A stretch of DNA of 64,000 bases from Fictibacillus solisalsi (GTDB lineage Bacteria > Bacillota > Bacilli > Bacillales > Fictibacillaceae), in assembly GCF_900103485.1 (NCBI RefSeq), contig NZ_FNHW01000001.1, positions 2,002,521 through 2,066,520 on the forward strand, given 5' to 3'. Position 1 is the first letter of the stretch; each line of letters starts with the position of its first letter. Positions 27,131-38,051 of the stretch are shown here, piece after piece. The translations under genes and the position numbers were made by a program. Under the pieces are notes generated by a model. The model was not told where the DNA came from and ran no database searches. It saw only the letters and a list, made by a program, of their open reading frames with translations.

Positions 27131-29767
27131 TTAGGAAACAGATTTCACTGCTTCTGATACGTATTCCAGGGCAGCGTCAAGTTTTTCAGGGTCTTTTCCT
27201 CCTGCCTGCGCCATATCCGGACGGCCTCCGCCGCCTCCGCCGCAGCGTGAAGCTACCTCTTTTACAAGTTTTCCTGCGTGATAGCCTTTTGGAATCAAGT
27301 CCTTGGTTACTCCCGCGACAATATTCACTTTATCATGATTGACGGCACCAAGTACGACAATTCCACTTGAAAGTTTATTTTTTAAATCGTCAACAATGGA
27401 CCTGAGACCATTCATGTCTGCAGCATTTACTTTTTTCACGATCACAGAAACACCATTGATTTCCACTTTCTCGTTGATCAGGCTTCCTGCTTCGAGATTG
27501 CCGAGCTTTGCGGATAATGCCTCTTTTTCGCGTTGGAGCTCCCGCACTTGGTGCTGCAGCGCTTCTATACGACTCGGAACTTCTTTTGCATTGGTCTTCA
27601 ACAAAGCTGCAGACTCACGCAGTGTTTGTACTTGTCCCTTCATGACCTGATAAGCTTCCTGTCCGGTTACAGCCTCAATCCTTCTTGTACCGGCACCAAT
27701 GCCAGTCTCTGAAAGAATTTTAAATAGGCCGATCTCCGAGGTGTTCTGCACATGGCAGCCGCCGCATAATTCCAGGCTGTAATCACCGATTTGAACCACT
27801 CGCACCACTTTTCCGTATTTCTCACCGAATAAGGCCATCGCTCCCATGGCTTTTGCCTCCTCAATCGGCTTTTGCATTTTATCGACAGAAATGGTCTTCC
27901 AGATCTTCTGGTTGACGATGTCTTCTATGCGTTCGATTTCTTCCTGTGAAATACTGCCGAAATGAGAAAAGTCGAATCGAAGCCTTCCAGGTGCCACAAG
28001 GGAACCTGCCTGGTTTACGTGAGTACCAAGAACATCCTTCAGCGCTTGATGCAGCAGATGAGTTGCCGTATGGTTTTTCACAATAGCCGCACGTTTTTCA
28101 GTATCAACCTGAGCGACAACTTCTATTCCCTTTCGAAGGTTTCCTTGTTTTACAACAACGGTATGGAGATTTTGTCCATTTGGTGCTTTTTGTACATCCT
28201 TAACAAACAACTCCAGTCCTTCACCTGTAATTGTGCCCTGGTCAGCAACCTGACCTCCGCTTTCCGCATAAAACGGGGTAATGTCAAGAATGATCTGGCC
28301 TTCTTCTCCCTCGGCAAGGATATCAATTCGCTCCCCGTTTTGCAGAGTTTCCAATACTTTTGATGTGCTTCGCTCTTCGTCATAACCCACAAAATCGCTG
28401 TGTGTTTTAATGTCGCTTAATACACCGGACTGCACCTGCATGGAATCTACATCCTGACGTGCAGTACGGGCTCTCTCACGCTGGCCTTCCATTTCTTTTT
28501 CAAACCCTGTACGGTCGACTTCCATGTTTTGTTCTGCAGCGTATTCTTCAGTCAGTTCAAACGGGAAGCCAAACGTATCGTAAAGCTTGAAGGCATCTTT
28601 CCCTGAAACTGTGCTGCTGCCGGCTGCTTTTTCCTTTTTGATGACATCCTCGAGGATTGCTAGCCCTTCATTAATTGTTTCATGGAATCGCTCTTCTTCG
28701 TTTTTAATAACGCGCTGGATAAACGGCACTTTTTCTTTTACTTCCGGATAATAGTCCACCATGATATCTGCTACGGTAGGAACAAGTTCAAACATGAACG
28801 GTCGGTCAAGTCCAATCTGCTTAGCAAAGCGAATGGCTCTTCTGATCAGTCGGCGAAGAATATACCCTCTGCCTTCATTTGACGGAAGTGCATTGTCAGA
28901 TACGGCAAAGGCAACGGTACGGATATGATCAGCAATGACTTTAAAAGCGGTATCCGCTTCCTTTGCTTCGCCATACTTGCTGCCAGAAAGCTTTTCCGTT
29001 TGCTGAATGATTGGAATAAACAAGTCCGTGTCATAGTTCGTTGGAACGTCCTGTATAACGGAAACCATCCGTTCGAGTCCCATTCCGGTATCAATGTTTT
29101 TCTTTGGAAGGGGTGTGTACGTTCCGTCCGGATTATGGTTAAACTCGGAAAAAACCAGATTCCATACTTCAAGGTAACGGTCATTTTCCCCACCCGGGTA
29201 CAACTCAGGATCATTGGCATCACTGCCGTATTTTTCTCCTCTGTCGTAGAAAATTTCTGTATTCGGTCCGCTTGGCCCTTCTCCTATATCCCAGAAGTTC
29301 CCTTCCAAACGAATGATTCGTTCTGGCGGCACCCCTACGGTTTTGTTCCAAAGCTCATAGGCTTCATCATCTTCCGGATGGATGGTGACTGATAGTTTCT
29401 CGGGATCAAAACCGATCCATTTTTCACTGGTCAAAAATTCCCATGCCCAGATAATTGCTTCTTTTTTGAAATAATCACCGATGGAGAAATTTCCGAGCAT
29501 TTCAAAGAACGTATGGTGACGTGCGGTAACCCCCACATTTTCAATGTCATTGGTACGGATTGATTTCTGAGCGTTAACGATTCTCGGGTTTTCCGGAATC
29601 ACGCGGCCGTCAAAATACTTTTTAAGGGTAGCAACCCCACTGTTGATCCACAAAAGTGACGGATCTTCATAAGGAACAAGGGAAGCGCTCGGTTCGACAC
29701 TGTGGCCCTTCTCCTGGAAAAAATCAAGAAACATTTGTCTTACTTGAGCAGACGTTAAAGTTTTCAT
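27131..29767 (-). CDS. alaS: Alanyl-tRNA synthetase
   Basis: The 878-residue class II synthetase has the aminoacylation core at the N-terminus ([19 protein letters not shown]). The editing domain carries zinc ligands HTATHLLH and CGGCH, and a C-terminal oligomerisation domain ends in [15 protein letters not shown]. It charges tRNA-Ala and clears Ser/Gly mischarging. The leader is an Ala T-box, so expression rises when uncharged tRNA-Ala builds up. Confidence 0.97.
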   Translation of the reverse strand: MKTLTSAQVRQMFLDFFQEKGHSVEPSASLVPYEDPSLLWINSGVATLKKYFDGRVIPENPRIVNAQKSIRTNDIENVGVTARHHTFFEMLGNFSIGDYFKKEAIIWAWEFLTSEKWIGFDPEKLSVTIHPEDDEAYELWNKTVGVPPERIIRLEGNFWDIGEGPSGPNTEIFYDRGEKYGSDANDPELYPGGENDRYLEVWNLVFSEFNHNPDGTYTPLPKKNIDTGMGLERMVSVIQDVPTNYDTDLFIPIIQQTEKLSGSKYGEAKEADTAFKVIADHIRTVAFAVSDNALPSNEGRGYILRRLIRRAIRFAKQIGLDRPFMFELVPTVADIMVDYYPEVKEKVPFIQRVIKNEEERFHETINEGLAILEDVIKKEKAAGSSTVSGKDAFKLYDTFGFPFELTEEYAAEQNMEVDRTGFEKEMEGQRERARTARQDVDSMQVQSGVLSDIKTHSDFVGYDEERSTSKVLETLQNGERIDILAEGEEGQIILDITPFYAESGGQVADQGTITGEGLELFVKDVQKAPNGQNLHTVVVKQGNLRKGIEVVAQVDTEKRAAIVKNHTATHLLHQALKDVLGTHVNQAGSLVAPGRLRFDFSHFGSISQEEIERIEDIVNQKIWKTISVDKMQKPIEEAKAMGAMALFGEKYGKVVRVVQIGDYSLELCGGCHVQNTSEIGLFKILSETGIGAGTRRIEAVTGQEAYQVMKGQVQTLRESAALLKTNAKEVPSRIEALQHQVRELQREKEALSAKLGNLEAGSLINEKVEINGVSVIVKKVNAADMNGLRSIVDDLKNKLSSGIVVLGAVNHDKVNIVAGVTKDLIPKGYHAGKLVKEVASRCGGGGGGRPDMAQAGGKDPEKLDAALEYVSEAVKSVS

Positions 29768-29824
29768 CTTTCCATTCTCCTTTCATTGTTAGAAAAAGCG
29801 GTAGCGCCCTGTTCTGCTAAAATA

Positions 29825-30071
29825 AAAAACTCCCGTTCCTGATTGTGCATCAGGGACGAGAGTTTTATCACGCGGTACCACCCTGGTTATGATTTCAGCT
29901 GAACACAGAAATCATCACCTTATGTAAACCGTAACGGGGTTTAACCGGCAGGGATTAACTGCACTCGGGAGTAGCTTTCTGTTCTTTCCTTTTAGAAACC
30001 TTACAGCCCGGGGTTTCCTCTCTTGGAAAAGGATCAAAACATACTTATCTCCATCATCGTTTTGCTTTATC
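29825..30071 (-). promoter_or_regulatory. Ala-specific T-box leader of alaS
   Basis: The T-box core GGGTGGTACCGCG lies at 29871-29883 on the minus strand. It is followed by a terminator hairpin (ACTCTCGTCCCTGAT paired with ATCAGGAACGGGAGT, then TTTTTT). The specifier is probably GCT (Ala) at 29973-29975, in the context GAAAGCTACTCC. The equivalent position of the hisS T-box in this window reads GAC. Uncharged tRNA-Ala would pair with GCT and T-box and favour the antiterminator. Confidence 0.92.
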
Positions 30072-30078
30072 TAGCAGT

Positions 30079-30108
30079 AGTATAATTCCTTCTAGGGCAT
30101 CTTGTCAA
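30079..30108 (-). promoter_or_regulatory. SigA promoter of the alaS T-box leader
   Basis: On the minus strand, perfect TTGACA (30103-30108), an 18-bp spacer and TATACT (30079-30084). The -35 lies inside the last codons of the upstream transporter gene. Confidence 0.7.
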
Positions 30109-31174
30109 TCTTGGCTTGCAGCCGATGATTTCGTATATGCACAATAATAACCTTCATGATTGAAAACACAGGCACAGCCAGGATCAGCCCGGCCACTCCT
30201 CCGATTTCACCGCCGGCCAGCAGCGCCAAAATGATCAATGCGGGATGGATATGAAGGCTTTTTCCCACGATCAGCGGACCCAAAATGTTTCCTTCGATGA
30301 ACTGCAAAACCAGCATGATGCCGGCCACAACGAAAACCATTTTAACAGAGATGGTAAACGCGATGAAGATGACCGGTACAGCGCCAAGAATGGGCCCAAA
30401 ATATGGAATGATATCCGTGATGGCAATAATAATACCCAATATAATGGGATACGGCATCCCGGCGAGCCACAGCGCAAGCATAGCGGCAGCACCAAGAAGC
30501 GTTCCCACAAATAATTGCCCCCTGATGTAACCACCCAGCGAACAATCAATTTCTTTGAGAACCTGTCTTCCTTCTCTTCTCCACTTCTGCGGCGTCAAAT
30601 ACCAGCATACCCGTTTAATACCCTCAATATCCTTTAAAAAGTAAAAAACAAGGAACGGTATTATAATAAGTACAAAAAAATAATCCACAAGTTTTTTTAT
30701 AGAACCAATGACATTGGCTGCGCTTTTCTGTAAATATCGTTCACCTGAATGAATATATTCCTCAATCCTGAGGTGAAGGGACTTCGGTAGACTTGCCGTA
30801 TGATGATCTACTTCAAGCAGCCAGCTTTGATATGTTTTTGAAATGGTGGGAAGATTGGACGCCAATTCCCTGATTTGAAGGATCATGTAGGGTATTCCTT
30901 TGTATAGGGCATAGCCTGTTCCACCGAAAAAAAGCAGATAAATGCACAAAATGGACAAGGTGCGCGGCATGCCTTTCCGATGAAGTATTTCCACCAGAGG
31001 ATGAAGTAAATATGTGATGAAAACGGCAATAAAAAAAGGAAACAGCACGGCTTTTAGAATCGTAAGAACAGGGGCCCAAAAAGGGGCCAGTTTCAACAGG
31101 AGCCAGGCGCAAAGAAACAGCAAAACGAGAAGAGATAAACGGATGATCCACTTTATGTAATTCTCCCGTTGCAT
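30092..31174 (-). CDS. yrrI: AI-2E-family membrane protein (YrrI-like)
   Basis: ATG 31174 (MQRENYIKWIIRL), after GGAGGTGAT, gives 360 residues. About eight helices and the C-terminal motifs YPIILGIIIAITDIIPYFGPILGAVPV and NILGPLIVGKSLHIHP define the PerM/AI-2E exporter-like family. Members have been linked to AI-2 export or to Na+/H+ exchange; the role here is open. It is the gene just upstream of alaS, as in B. subtilis. Confidence 0.87.
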   Translation of the reverse strand: MQRENYIKWIIRLSLLVLLFLCAWLLLKLAPFWAPVLTILKAVLFPFFIAVFITYLLHPLVEILHRKGMPRTLSILCIYLLFFGGTGYALYKGIPYMILQIRELASNLPTISKTYQSWLLEVDHHTASLPKSLHLRIEEYIHSGERYLQKSAANVIGSIKKLVDYFFVLIIIPFLVFYFLKDIEGIKRVCWYLTPQKWRREGRQVLKEIDCSLGGYIRGQLFVGTLLGAAAMLALWLAGMPYPIILGIIIAITDIIPYFGPILGAVPVIFIAFTISVKMVFVVAGIMLVLQFIEGNILGPLIVGKSLHIHPALIILALLAGGEIGGVAGLILAVPVFSIMKVIIVHIRNHRLQAKIDKMP

Positions 31175-31246
31175 GGTATCACCTCCTCCCTTATTGTTGC
31201 CACCTGCCCATTTTTCATGTAAGAAAAGGAAAAGCTCCACCGAACG

Positions 31247-31280
31247 AAAAAAGTCCATGCTGCTAAGCATGGACTTTTTT
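31247..31280. terminator. Terminator upstream of yrrI
   Basis: A 12-bp stem, AAAGTCCATGCT/AGCATGGACTTT, flanked by A- and T-runs, ends transcription of the small genes to its right. Confidence 0.85.
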
Positions 31281-31283
31281 TCA

Positions 31284-31445
31284 TTAATATATGGCTTTTG
31301 CCAGTCTTTTACGCAGTCGTCTTACGCGCTTTGAGGACAGCATATCATCCATCCCCATAAAGCTCATCCCATTTTTCCGGGATTTCATTCCGTAGATAGC
31401 TGCCCAAAGACCGAGGGCAAGTACGGGTTTTAAATAACTGTTCAT
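31284..31445 (-). CDS. Small DUF3918-like protein
   Basis: ATG 31445 starts a 53-residue ORF beginning MNSYLKPVLALGLWAAIYGM. A short hydrophobic N-terminus is followed by the basic tail KRVRRLRKRLAK. This fits the small DUF3918/YrzQ-type proteins found here in Bacillus. The upstream GGTTGGTGAC is a weak ribosome binding site. It lies just before a terminator. The function is unknown. Confidence 0.6.
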   Translation of the reverse strand: MNSYLKPVLALGLWAAIYGMKSRKNGMSFMGMDDMLSSKRVRRLRKRLAKAIY

Positions 31446-31478
31446 GAAGTCACCAACCCTTTTATCAAGTTTGCCTGC

Positions 31479-31676
31479 TTATTGCGCATCCGCCTTGTAG
31501 GACAAATCATGATCCTCAAACAGATCATCCAGCGAGGTTAAGCTGCCATCCTCTTCCACCTGGTGAAGGGACAGTGTGCCATTTACAATGGATAATTCAA
31601 TAAAGCAGTTCCAGCAATAATACTGATTGACGCCGATCTTGCCGATATCCTTACGGCTGCAGTTGGGGCATTTCAA
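31479..31676 (-). CDS. Small zinc-ribbon protein
   Basis: The 65-residue protein opens MKCPNCSRKDIG and continues YYCWNCF, two CxxC pairs typical of a zinc ribbon; the C-terminal half is acidic (DDLFEDHD). The ATG follows AAAGGAGGG. It lies between yrrD and the DUF3918-like gene in a run of small conserved Bacillus genes. The function is unknown; it may bind nucleic acid or protein. Confidence 0.72.
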   Translation of the reverse strand: MKCPNCSRKDIGKIGVNQYYCWNCFIELSIVNGTLSLHQVEEDGSLTSLDDLFEDHDLSYKADAQ

Positions 31677-31700
31677 AATGTGGGGCCCTCCTTTATAGCA

Positions 31701-32171
31701 CTATCGTACAAAAAGTGACTGCTTTCCGATGATCAACGGCTCATGCGAATAAATCAGCGATCGTCCATCCGTCCAGTCCGAAAACAATCCTTTTGATACC
31801 TCAATGGCTACAATCCTGCCCCAATTTTTTGAAAAATATACATCCTCAACCACCGCTTCTGTCTCTCCATCTTTGGATAAGAGAGCCTGCTTCAGCAGGC
31901 AGCAAGGATGTTTCTCCATCATGAATGTTCCTTCCGAATAAGAAGGCACCCTGGATGGCCTGCAGCTGCAAAGCAGAACGGAGTCCTCCTCCTGGATCCT
32001 GGCTGACGCATACGGCAGATACGCTTTCCGGAAGAAAAGGCTGTTTCCGCATAAAATGAACCCCAGCACATTTCCTCTTGAGTCTGTCAATATATCCTCG
32101 ACTTTACCGATGGTTTTTCGGTTCGCTGATAGAACAGCTTTTTTCCCTTTTAAAAAAGAAAATGTTCGCAA
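31701..32171 (-). CDS. yrrD: PRC-barrel protein (YrrD-like)
   Basis: I favour TTG 32171 (MRTFSFLKGKKAVLS), because GGGTGGGGG stands just before it and the family starts this way; the frame is open to 32204. The 156-residue protein holds PRC-barrel repeats (GKVEDILTDSRGNVLGFIL and AVVEDVYFSKNWGRIVAIEV). PRC barrels occur in RimM and photosynthetic reaction centres. The role of YrrD is unknown. It lies 43 bp after recD2. Confidence 0.75.
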   Translation of the reverse strand: MRTFSFLKGKKAVLSANRKTIGKVEDILTDSRGNVLGFILCGNSLFFRKAYLPYASARIQEEDSVLLCSCRPSRVPSYSEGTFMMEKHPCCLLKQALLSKDGETEAVVEDVYFSKNWGRIVAIEVSKGLFSDWTDGRSLIYSHEPLIIGKQSLFVR

Positions 32172-32214
32172 AGTTACCCCCACCCTTCCGAACATCTTTA
32201 TCATCCCACTTCTG

Positions 32215-34518
32215 TCAGGGATTCATGCTTGAAAGGTTTTCCATCTGATAGTGGGTTAATCTGTTCTTCAGACGTGAAAATCTGGACGCTTCATCATTTC
32301 TTTGTACTGCCAGTTCAAAAGCGGATTCTTCCCCGCACAAGATTAAAAACTCCCGGCTCCTTGTAATGCCTGTATAAATTAAATTCCTCCTCAGCATACG
32401 GAAATAACTTTTTACAACAGGCATGATGACAATGGGAAATTCGCTTCCCTGGGATTTATGGATCGAACAGCAGTAGGCATGAGTAATGTGATGAAAATCA
32501 GAGCGTGTATAGACTACTTCCACTTCATCAAACGCCACGACGAGCTGGTCTTCTTTGTCCGTTGTTTCTTTGGCATAAATGATCGATACTATTTCACCCA
32601 TATCCCCGTTGTACACAAGGTCTTCCGGCTGGTTAACGAGCTGAAGCACTTTATCACCCACCCGATAAACCACCTGCTGGATGTTCAGTTCGCGTCTCTG
32701 TGGTGAAGGCGGATTAAATAATTCCTGCAGTTTTTGATTCAGGATATCGATACCCGCGTTCCCGCGATACATGGGAGCGAGTACTTGAATATCCCGGGCC
32801 GTATATCCCTTTTGTCGCGCGTTTTGACACACCTGCTTAACGACTTCTAACACTTGATGGGTCTGGCAGGAAAAGAAGCTTCTGTCCGACTTTCTCTTTG
32901 CAAGATCGTTTGGAAGCACTCCGTTTTTCATGTGATGAGCCAGTTCAATGATGGATGACCCTTCGGCCTGCCTGTAAATATCCTTTAATTCAACAGTCGG
33001 AATGACTTTCGAAGAAATGAAATCGCGTAATACCTGGCCGGGACCAACAGAAGGCAGCTGATCCTCATCTCCCACAATCACCACCTGAATATTTCCAGGA
33101 ACTGCTTTAAAAAGGGCATGCGCAAGCCAAATATCCACCATGGACATTTCATCCACAATCAGGAGTTTGCCTTCAAGCGGATTTTCATCGGTATGTTCAA
33201 AGCCCGCTCCGCCTTTCCAACCGAGAAGCCTGTGGATGGTGAATGCGGGAATACCTGTTGATTCCGACATACGTTTGGCGGCACGCCCGGTCGGGGCCAC
33301 AAGAAGCACCGGAAACGGCTCATCTTTTTTATATGAGGCCGGATCTAGTGAAACGCCATGAAGTTCCGCATAGACTTCGACGATTCCTTTAATGACCGTT
33401 GTTTTCCCGGTTCCCGGTCCTCCTGTAAGAACCATGAGCGGGGAAAAAATAGCGGTTTCGATCGCCAGTTTTTGCGAAGGGGCATATTGAATGCCGAGCC
33501 GCTCTTCAAGCTCACCTAACGCCTTTAAAAATTCCGACTGCGGAAACGCTTCTTTATATTCTTCCTGTCCGGCAATTCCTGTTACCGATTCAGCCAATCC
33601 TTTTTCGGAAAAGTAAAGAGATGGCAAATACAGCCGGTCGTCTTCCATCATCAGTTTTTTGTCTTCCCGAAGGGCTTCGATTTCACGAAAAATATCGCTG
33701 TCATTAATGGGTGCTTCCCCATTTGTCAGCAGTTTTTTCACTTCATCCAGCACAAAGTCTGCAGGCAGATAAACATGTCCTGCATCGGTTCCCCTTTCCT
33801 GCAGAACAAAAAGACAGCCCGCCCTGATCCGTTCAGGGTGGTTATATGACAGTCCGATCCCTCTTCCGAGTTCGTCTGCCCGCTGAAAACCGATGCCTTC
33901 AATATCGTAGATGAGCTGATATGGATTGTTTTGGATAATATGAAGGGCTTCTTCCTGATAGGTTTGGTAAATTTTCATGGACAGCTGAGGTCCTATACCA
34001 AAGGGATTCAGGGTGATCATCACTTGTTCGAGACCCTGATGTTCAACGAGAGCATCATACAGGTTCTTCGCCTTTTCCTCATTCAGTTGCGGAATTCCAT
34101 TGAGGACATCGGGATTTTCCAGTATGGAAGATAGCGCCTTATCTCCCAGATGGTCCACAATGGCCTGTGCGGTCTTTTTGCCGATGCCATGAAACAAATC
34201 ACCCGATAAATATTGAACCATGCCTTCCTTCGTCTGTGGCATGTCTTTTCGAAATTGGGTTACATGGTATTGCTTTCCGTACTTTGGATGTTCTTTAAAG
34301 TGCCCAAAGAAAATATACCGGTCATCCTGGTAAAGCGGCGGGAGGATCCCGGTAATGACGGCTTCTTTTTCGTCATACGCCTCATTCGTCTCATGAACAC
34401 GTATGCGGGCTACGGTGTACAAGTTTTCCTTATTAAAAAAAATGGTTGTAATCAACGTGCCCTTTACATATTTTGCTTGTTCATCGAATAAATCGAAAGA
34501 AGACTGTTTATCCATCAT
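32215..34518 (-). CDS. recD2: ATP-dependent helicase RecD2
   Basis: The 767-residue SF1B helicase has an N-terminal extension with helix-hairpin-helix repeats (about 90-180). The motor carries Walker A LTGGPGTGKTT and Walker B LLIVDEMSMVD, and motif VI is YTGITRSREF. RecD2 works without RecBC as a 5'-3' helicase in replication-fork repair. The length and operon position (after the TPR gene) match B. subtilis YrrC. Confidence 0.93.
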   Translation of the reverse strand: MMDKQSSFDLFDEQAKYVKGTLITTIFFNKENLYTVARIRVHETNEAYDEKEAVITGILPPLYQDDRYIFFGHFKEHPKYGKQYHVTQFRKDMPQTKEGMVQYLSGDLFHGIGKKTAQAIVDHLGDKALSSILENPDVLNGIPQLNEEKAKNLYDALVEHQGLEQVMITLNPFGIGPQLSMKIYQTYQEEALHIIQNNPYQLIYDIEGIGFQRADELGRGIGLSYNHPERIRAGCLFVLQERGTDAGHVYLPADFVLDEVKKLLTNGEAPINDSDIFREIEALREDKKLMMEDDRLYLPSLYFSEKGLAESVTGIAGQEEYKEAFPQSEFLKALGELEERLGIQYAPSQKLAIETAIFSPLMVLTGGPGTGKTTVIKGIVEVYAELHGVSLDPASYKKDEPFPVLLVAPTGRAAKRMSESTGIPAFTIHRLLGWKGGAGFEHTDENPLEGKLLIVDEMSMVDIWLAHALFKAVPGNIQVVIVGDEDQLPSVGPGQVLRDFISSKVIPTVELKDIYRQAEGSSIIELAHHMKNGVLPNDLAKRKSDRSFFSCQTHQVLEVVKQVCQNARQKGYTARDIQVLAPMYRGNAGIDILNQKLQELFNPPSPQRRELNIQQVVYRVGDKVLQLVNQPEDLVYNGDMGEIVSIIYAKETTDKEDQLVVAFDEVEVVYTRSDFHHITHAYCCSIHKSQGSEFPIVIMPVVKSYFRMLRRNLIYTGITRSREFLILCGEESAFELAVQRNDEASRFSRLKNRLTHYQMENLSSMNP

Positions 34519-34560
34519 TTGTCTCCTGACTTCATAATAATTCTGGCATTAAACCAGCTC

Positions 34561-35202
34561 TTAGTTCAGCATGTTTTCCACATTTTTTTTACCATTCGCT
34601 GCAAGATAGTGATCAGGCTGGATAGAGAGCGCCTGATTAAAGGCCTCGAGTGCTTTCTGCGGTTTGTCGAAATAGACGTAGCCTACCCCAAGGTTATAAA
34701 ACGCATCCGCATGCTTAGGATTTTTTGCGGTTACCCTTTGAAACACGTCTAAAGCTTCCTTGACCTGTTCCATCTGGGCGAGACATAGTCCATACTGAAA
34801 GAGCGATTCCATATCATTGCTGTCGAGTTCTGTGGCACGCAAAAAGTGCGGAAGTGCACGGATTTGTTCATTTTTCTGGAGGTAGCACATGCCGATCATA
34901 AAATGGACATCGCCCTCCTGGATTCCTTTTTGCAGTGCCTGTTGAAAACAGTGTGCAGCCTCCGGATACCGTTCAAGCTGATAAAGTGCAATCCCCATGC
35001 TGTACCATGCTGTACCTGCCTCTGGGTCAAGATGAAGCGCCTTTTCAAAAAAAGCAATGGCTTTTTCATACTCATGAACAGCGGAAATCAGGTTTCCGTA
35101 ATTGATGTAAAGGACCGGATTATCCGGCTCATGTTCAATCTGCTGTTCCAGTTTTCTTGCGGTTTCTTCCAGTTTGCCTTTTTTTAAATAATCCTGTTCC
35201 AC
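34561..35202 (-). CDS. yrrB: TPR-repeat protein (YrrB-like)
   Basis: The 213-residue protein is almost entirely tetratricopeptide repeats, about five, for example EKAIAFFEKALHLDPEAGTAW and PQKALEAFNQALSIQPDHYLA. The start is GTG 35202 with AGGAGG six bases before. It presumably scaffolds a protein complex. In Bacillus the gene lies between mnmA and recD2, as here. The partner is unknown. Confidence 0.87.
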   Translation of the reverse strand: MEQDYLKKGKLEETARKLEQQIEHEPDNPVLYINYGNLISAVHEYEKAIAFFEKALHLDPEAGTAWYSMGIALYQLERYPEAAHCFQQALQKGIQEGDVHFMIGMCYLQKNEQIRALPHFLRATELDSNDMESLFQYGLCLAQMEQVKEALDVFQRVTAKNPKHADAFYNLGVGYVYFDKPQKALEAFNQALSIQPDHYLAANGKKNVENMLN

Positions 35203-35262
35203 TTGTTTCCTCCTGAATCCTTATTCTTTTTAAAGTATAACAAAAATTTAGGTTCTTGAAGA

Positions 35263-35299
35263 AAAAACCAGTCCACGGTCATTCATGGACTGGTTTTTA
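35263..35299. terminator. Terminator between mnmA and yrrB
   Basis: A 12-bp perfect stem (AAAACCAGTCCA/TGGACTGGTTTT) lies six bases past the mnmA stop. Confidence 0.85.
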
Positions 35300-35304
35300 T
35301 CTTC

Positions 35305-36447
<1,143 letters not shown>

Positions 36448-36466
36448 TTACAAATGAGAGTGTACC

Positions 36467-37606
36467 TCATTTTTGCAGACGTTTCACTATTTTTGCTGTC
36501 TCGTACGCTGTTTTCTCAATTTGCTCTATCGTATTGTTTAAACCAAAGCTGAAACGGATCGAATTCTTTGTCCGCTCTGCCTTCCCAAACATCGCCGTAA
36601 GAACATGGGATGGCTCCACCGAGCCTGCGGTGCAGGCTGAACCGCTCGATGCTGCAATACCCGCGAGGTCAAGATTAACAAGCATCACCTCTGTTTTCAC
36701 GCCGGGAAAGCTGACATTCAAAATATGAGGCAGTCCATACTCCGGATCACCATTGACCTGAAAATTAATATCTTCTTGTGTTAAAATTGCAAGCATTGCT
36801 TCTTTATACGCCAGATATGCAGCAGCTTTCTCTGCACCTTGTTCCATCATAATAGAAATAGCCTTCGCCAGGCCGGCAATCCCTGCCACGTTTTCTGTTC
36901 CTGCTCTGCGTTTCCGCTCTTGTTCTCCGCCGAAGGATGAAGGTGCAATCGCAACGCCTTCCCTGATATAAAGAAAACCGGTCCCCTTTGGGCCATTGAT
37001 TTTATGTCCTGATATACTGAGCAAATCAACCTTCAGCTCATCCACATTTAGTGGCAGAACGCCATATGCCTGAACCGCATCGGTATGAAAATAGGCCTGA
37101 TGGTCTTCAAGAAGTTCCCCAATGGCCGGGATATCCTGAACCGTACCTACCTCGTTATTGCCATACATGATCGTGACGAGCACGGTATCCTCACGCAGTG
37201 CGTCCTTCACATCCTGCAATGAAATCCTTCCCTTTTCATCCACGGGAAGATACGTTACCTCAAAGCCCTGCCGCTCCAGTTCCTCACATGCATGAAGCAC
37301 GGCATGATGCTCAATTTGAGTAGTAATAATATGGTTGCCGCGTTCCTTGTTGGCATAAGCAACCCCGAAAATGGCCGCGTTATCCGCCTCGGTTCCGCCG
37401 CTTGTAAACATGATTTGATTTGGTGCTGCACCAATACTTTTCGCAGCCGTTCTTCTTGCTTCATCCAGAAGCTGGCGCGTTTTTCTGCCGAACTGGTGAA
37501 TGCTTGAAGGATTTCCAAAGTACTCCGTAAAATAAGGCATCATTTCCTGAACCACTTCGGGGTGAATCGGAGAAGTGGCGGCATGGTCTACGTATATAAG
37601 GTCCAT
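36467..37606 (-). CDS. iscS: Cysteine desulfurase (YrvO-type)
   Basis: The 379-residue class V aminotransferase-fold PLP enzyme carries the PLP lysine in ISGHKINGPKG and the persulfide cysteine in SSGSACTAGSVEPSHVL. It takes sulfur from cysteine and hands it to the adjacent mnmA product. No iscU, hscA or ferredoxin genes lie nearby, so tRNA thiolation rather than general Fe-S assembly is the likely job. The start follows AAGGTGG. It lies 25 bp after cymR. Confidence 0.92.
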   Translation of the reverse strand: MDLIYVDHAATSPIHPEVVQEMMPYFTEYFGNPSSIHQFGRKTRQLLDEARRTAAKSIGAAPNQIMFTSGGTEADNAAIFGVAYANKERGNHIITTQIEHHAVLHACEELERQGFEVTYLPVDEKGRISLQDVKDALREDTVLVTIMYGNNEVGTVQDIPAIGELLEDHQAYFHTDAVQAYGVLPLNVDELKVDLLSISGHKINGPKGTGFLYIREGVAIAPSSFGGEQERKRRAGTENVAGIAGLAKAISIMMEQGAEKAAAYLAYKEAMLAILTQEDINFQVNGDPEYGLPHILNVSFPGVKTEVMLVNLDLAGIAASSGSACTAGSVEPSHVLTAMFGKAERTKNSIRFSFGLNNTIEQIEKTAYETAKIVKRLQK

Positions 37607-37631
37607 TTAGACCACCTTCTTTCTTAGTTGA

Positions 37632-38051
37632 CTAGATATAAAACATGTATGCATCCTGGCTGGCATCTCCCTCATAGTTTGCCAAATCATCCAGGGTTGT
37701 ATTATCAAGAACATCCTTGACGGCATCGCGGATTTTTATCCAGAGATCCCGCTTTGCCGGCTCTTCATCATCCATCAGTTCCACCGGGGTAATCGGGCCT
37801 TCAAGCACACGGATAATGTCACCTGCCGTAATTTCTTTGGCATCCTGAGCCAGAATGTAGCCGCCGTATGCTCCCCTGATGCTTTTAACTAAACCCGCGT
37901 TTCGAAGCGGAGAGATCAGCTGTTCCAAATAATGCTCAGATAAATTATGCTCTTTTGCGATCAATTTTAAAGCAATCGGCCCTTCACCTTGCTTTTTTGC
38001 CAAAGCCATCATGATGGTTAACCCGTATCGTCCTTTTGTTGAGATTTTCAT
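37632..38051 (-). CDS. cymR: Rrf2-family cysteine metabolism repressor CymR
   Basis: ATG 38051 (MKISTKGRYGLTIMMALA) gives 139 residues, the CymR length. It has a winged helix (LKLIAKEHNLSEHYLEQLISPLRNAGLVKSIRG). Unlike IscR-type proteins it has no cysteine at all, so it cannot hold an Fe-S cluster; this supports CymR. CymR with CysK represses sulfur genes, including the yrrT operon, when cysteine is plentiful. It sits upstream of the desulfurase, and its start lies inside the end of the membrane-protein gene. Confidence 0.9.
   Translation of the reverse strand: MKISTKGRYGLTIMMALAKKQGEGPIALKLIAKEHNLSEHYLEQLISPLRNAGLVKSIRGAYGGYILAQDAKEITAGDIIRVLEGPITPVELMDDEEPAKRDLWIKIRDAVKDVLDNTTLDDLANYEGDASQDAYMFYI

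Noticed and set aside
37632..38051. IscR (Fe-S-sensing Rrf2 regulator), suggested by adjacency to a cysteine desulfurase
   Set aside because: The protein has no cysteine residues, so it cannot bind an Fe-S cluster; CymR fits better.
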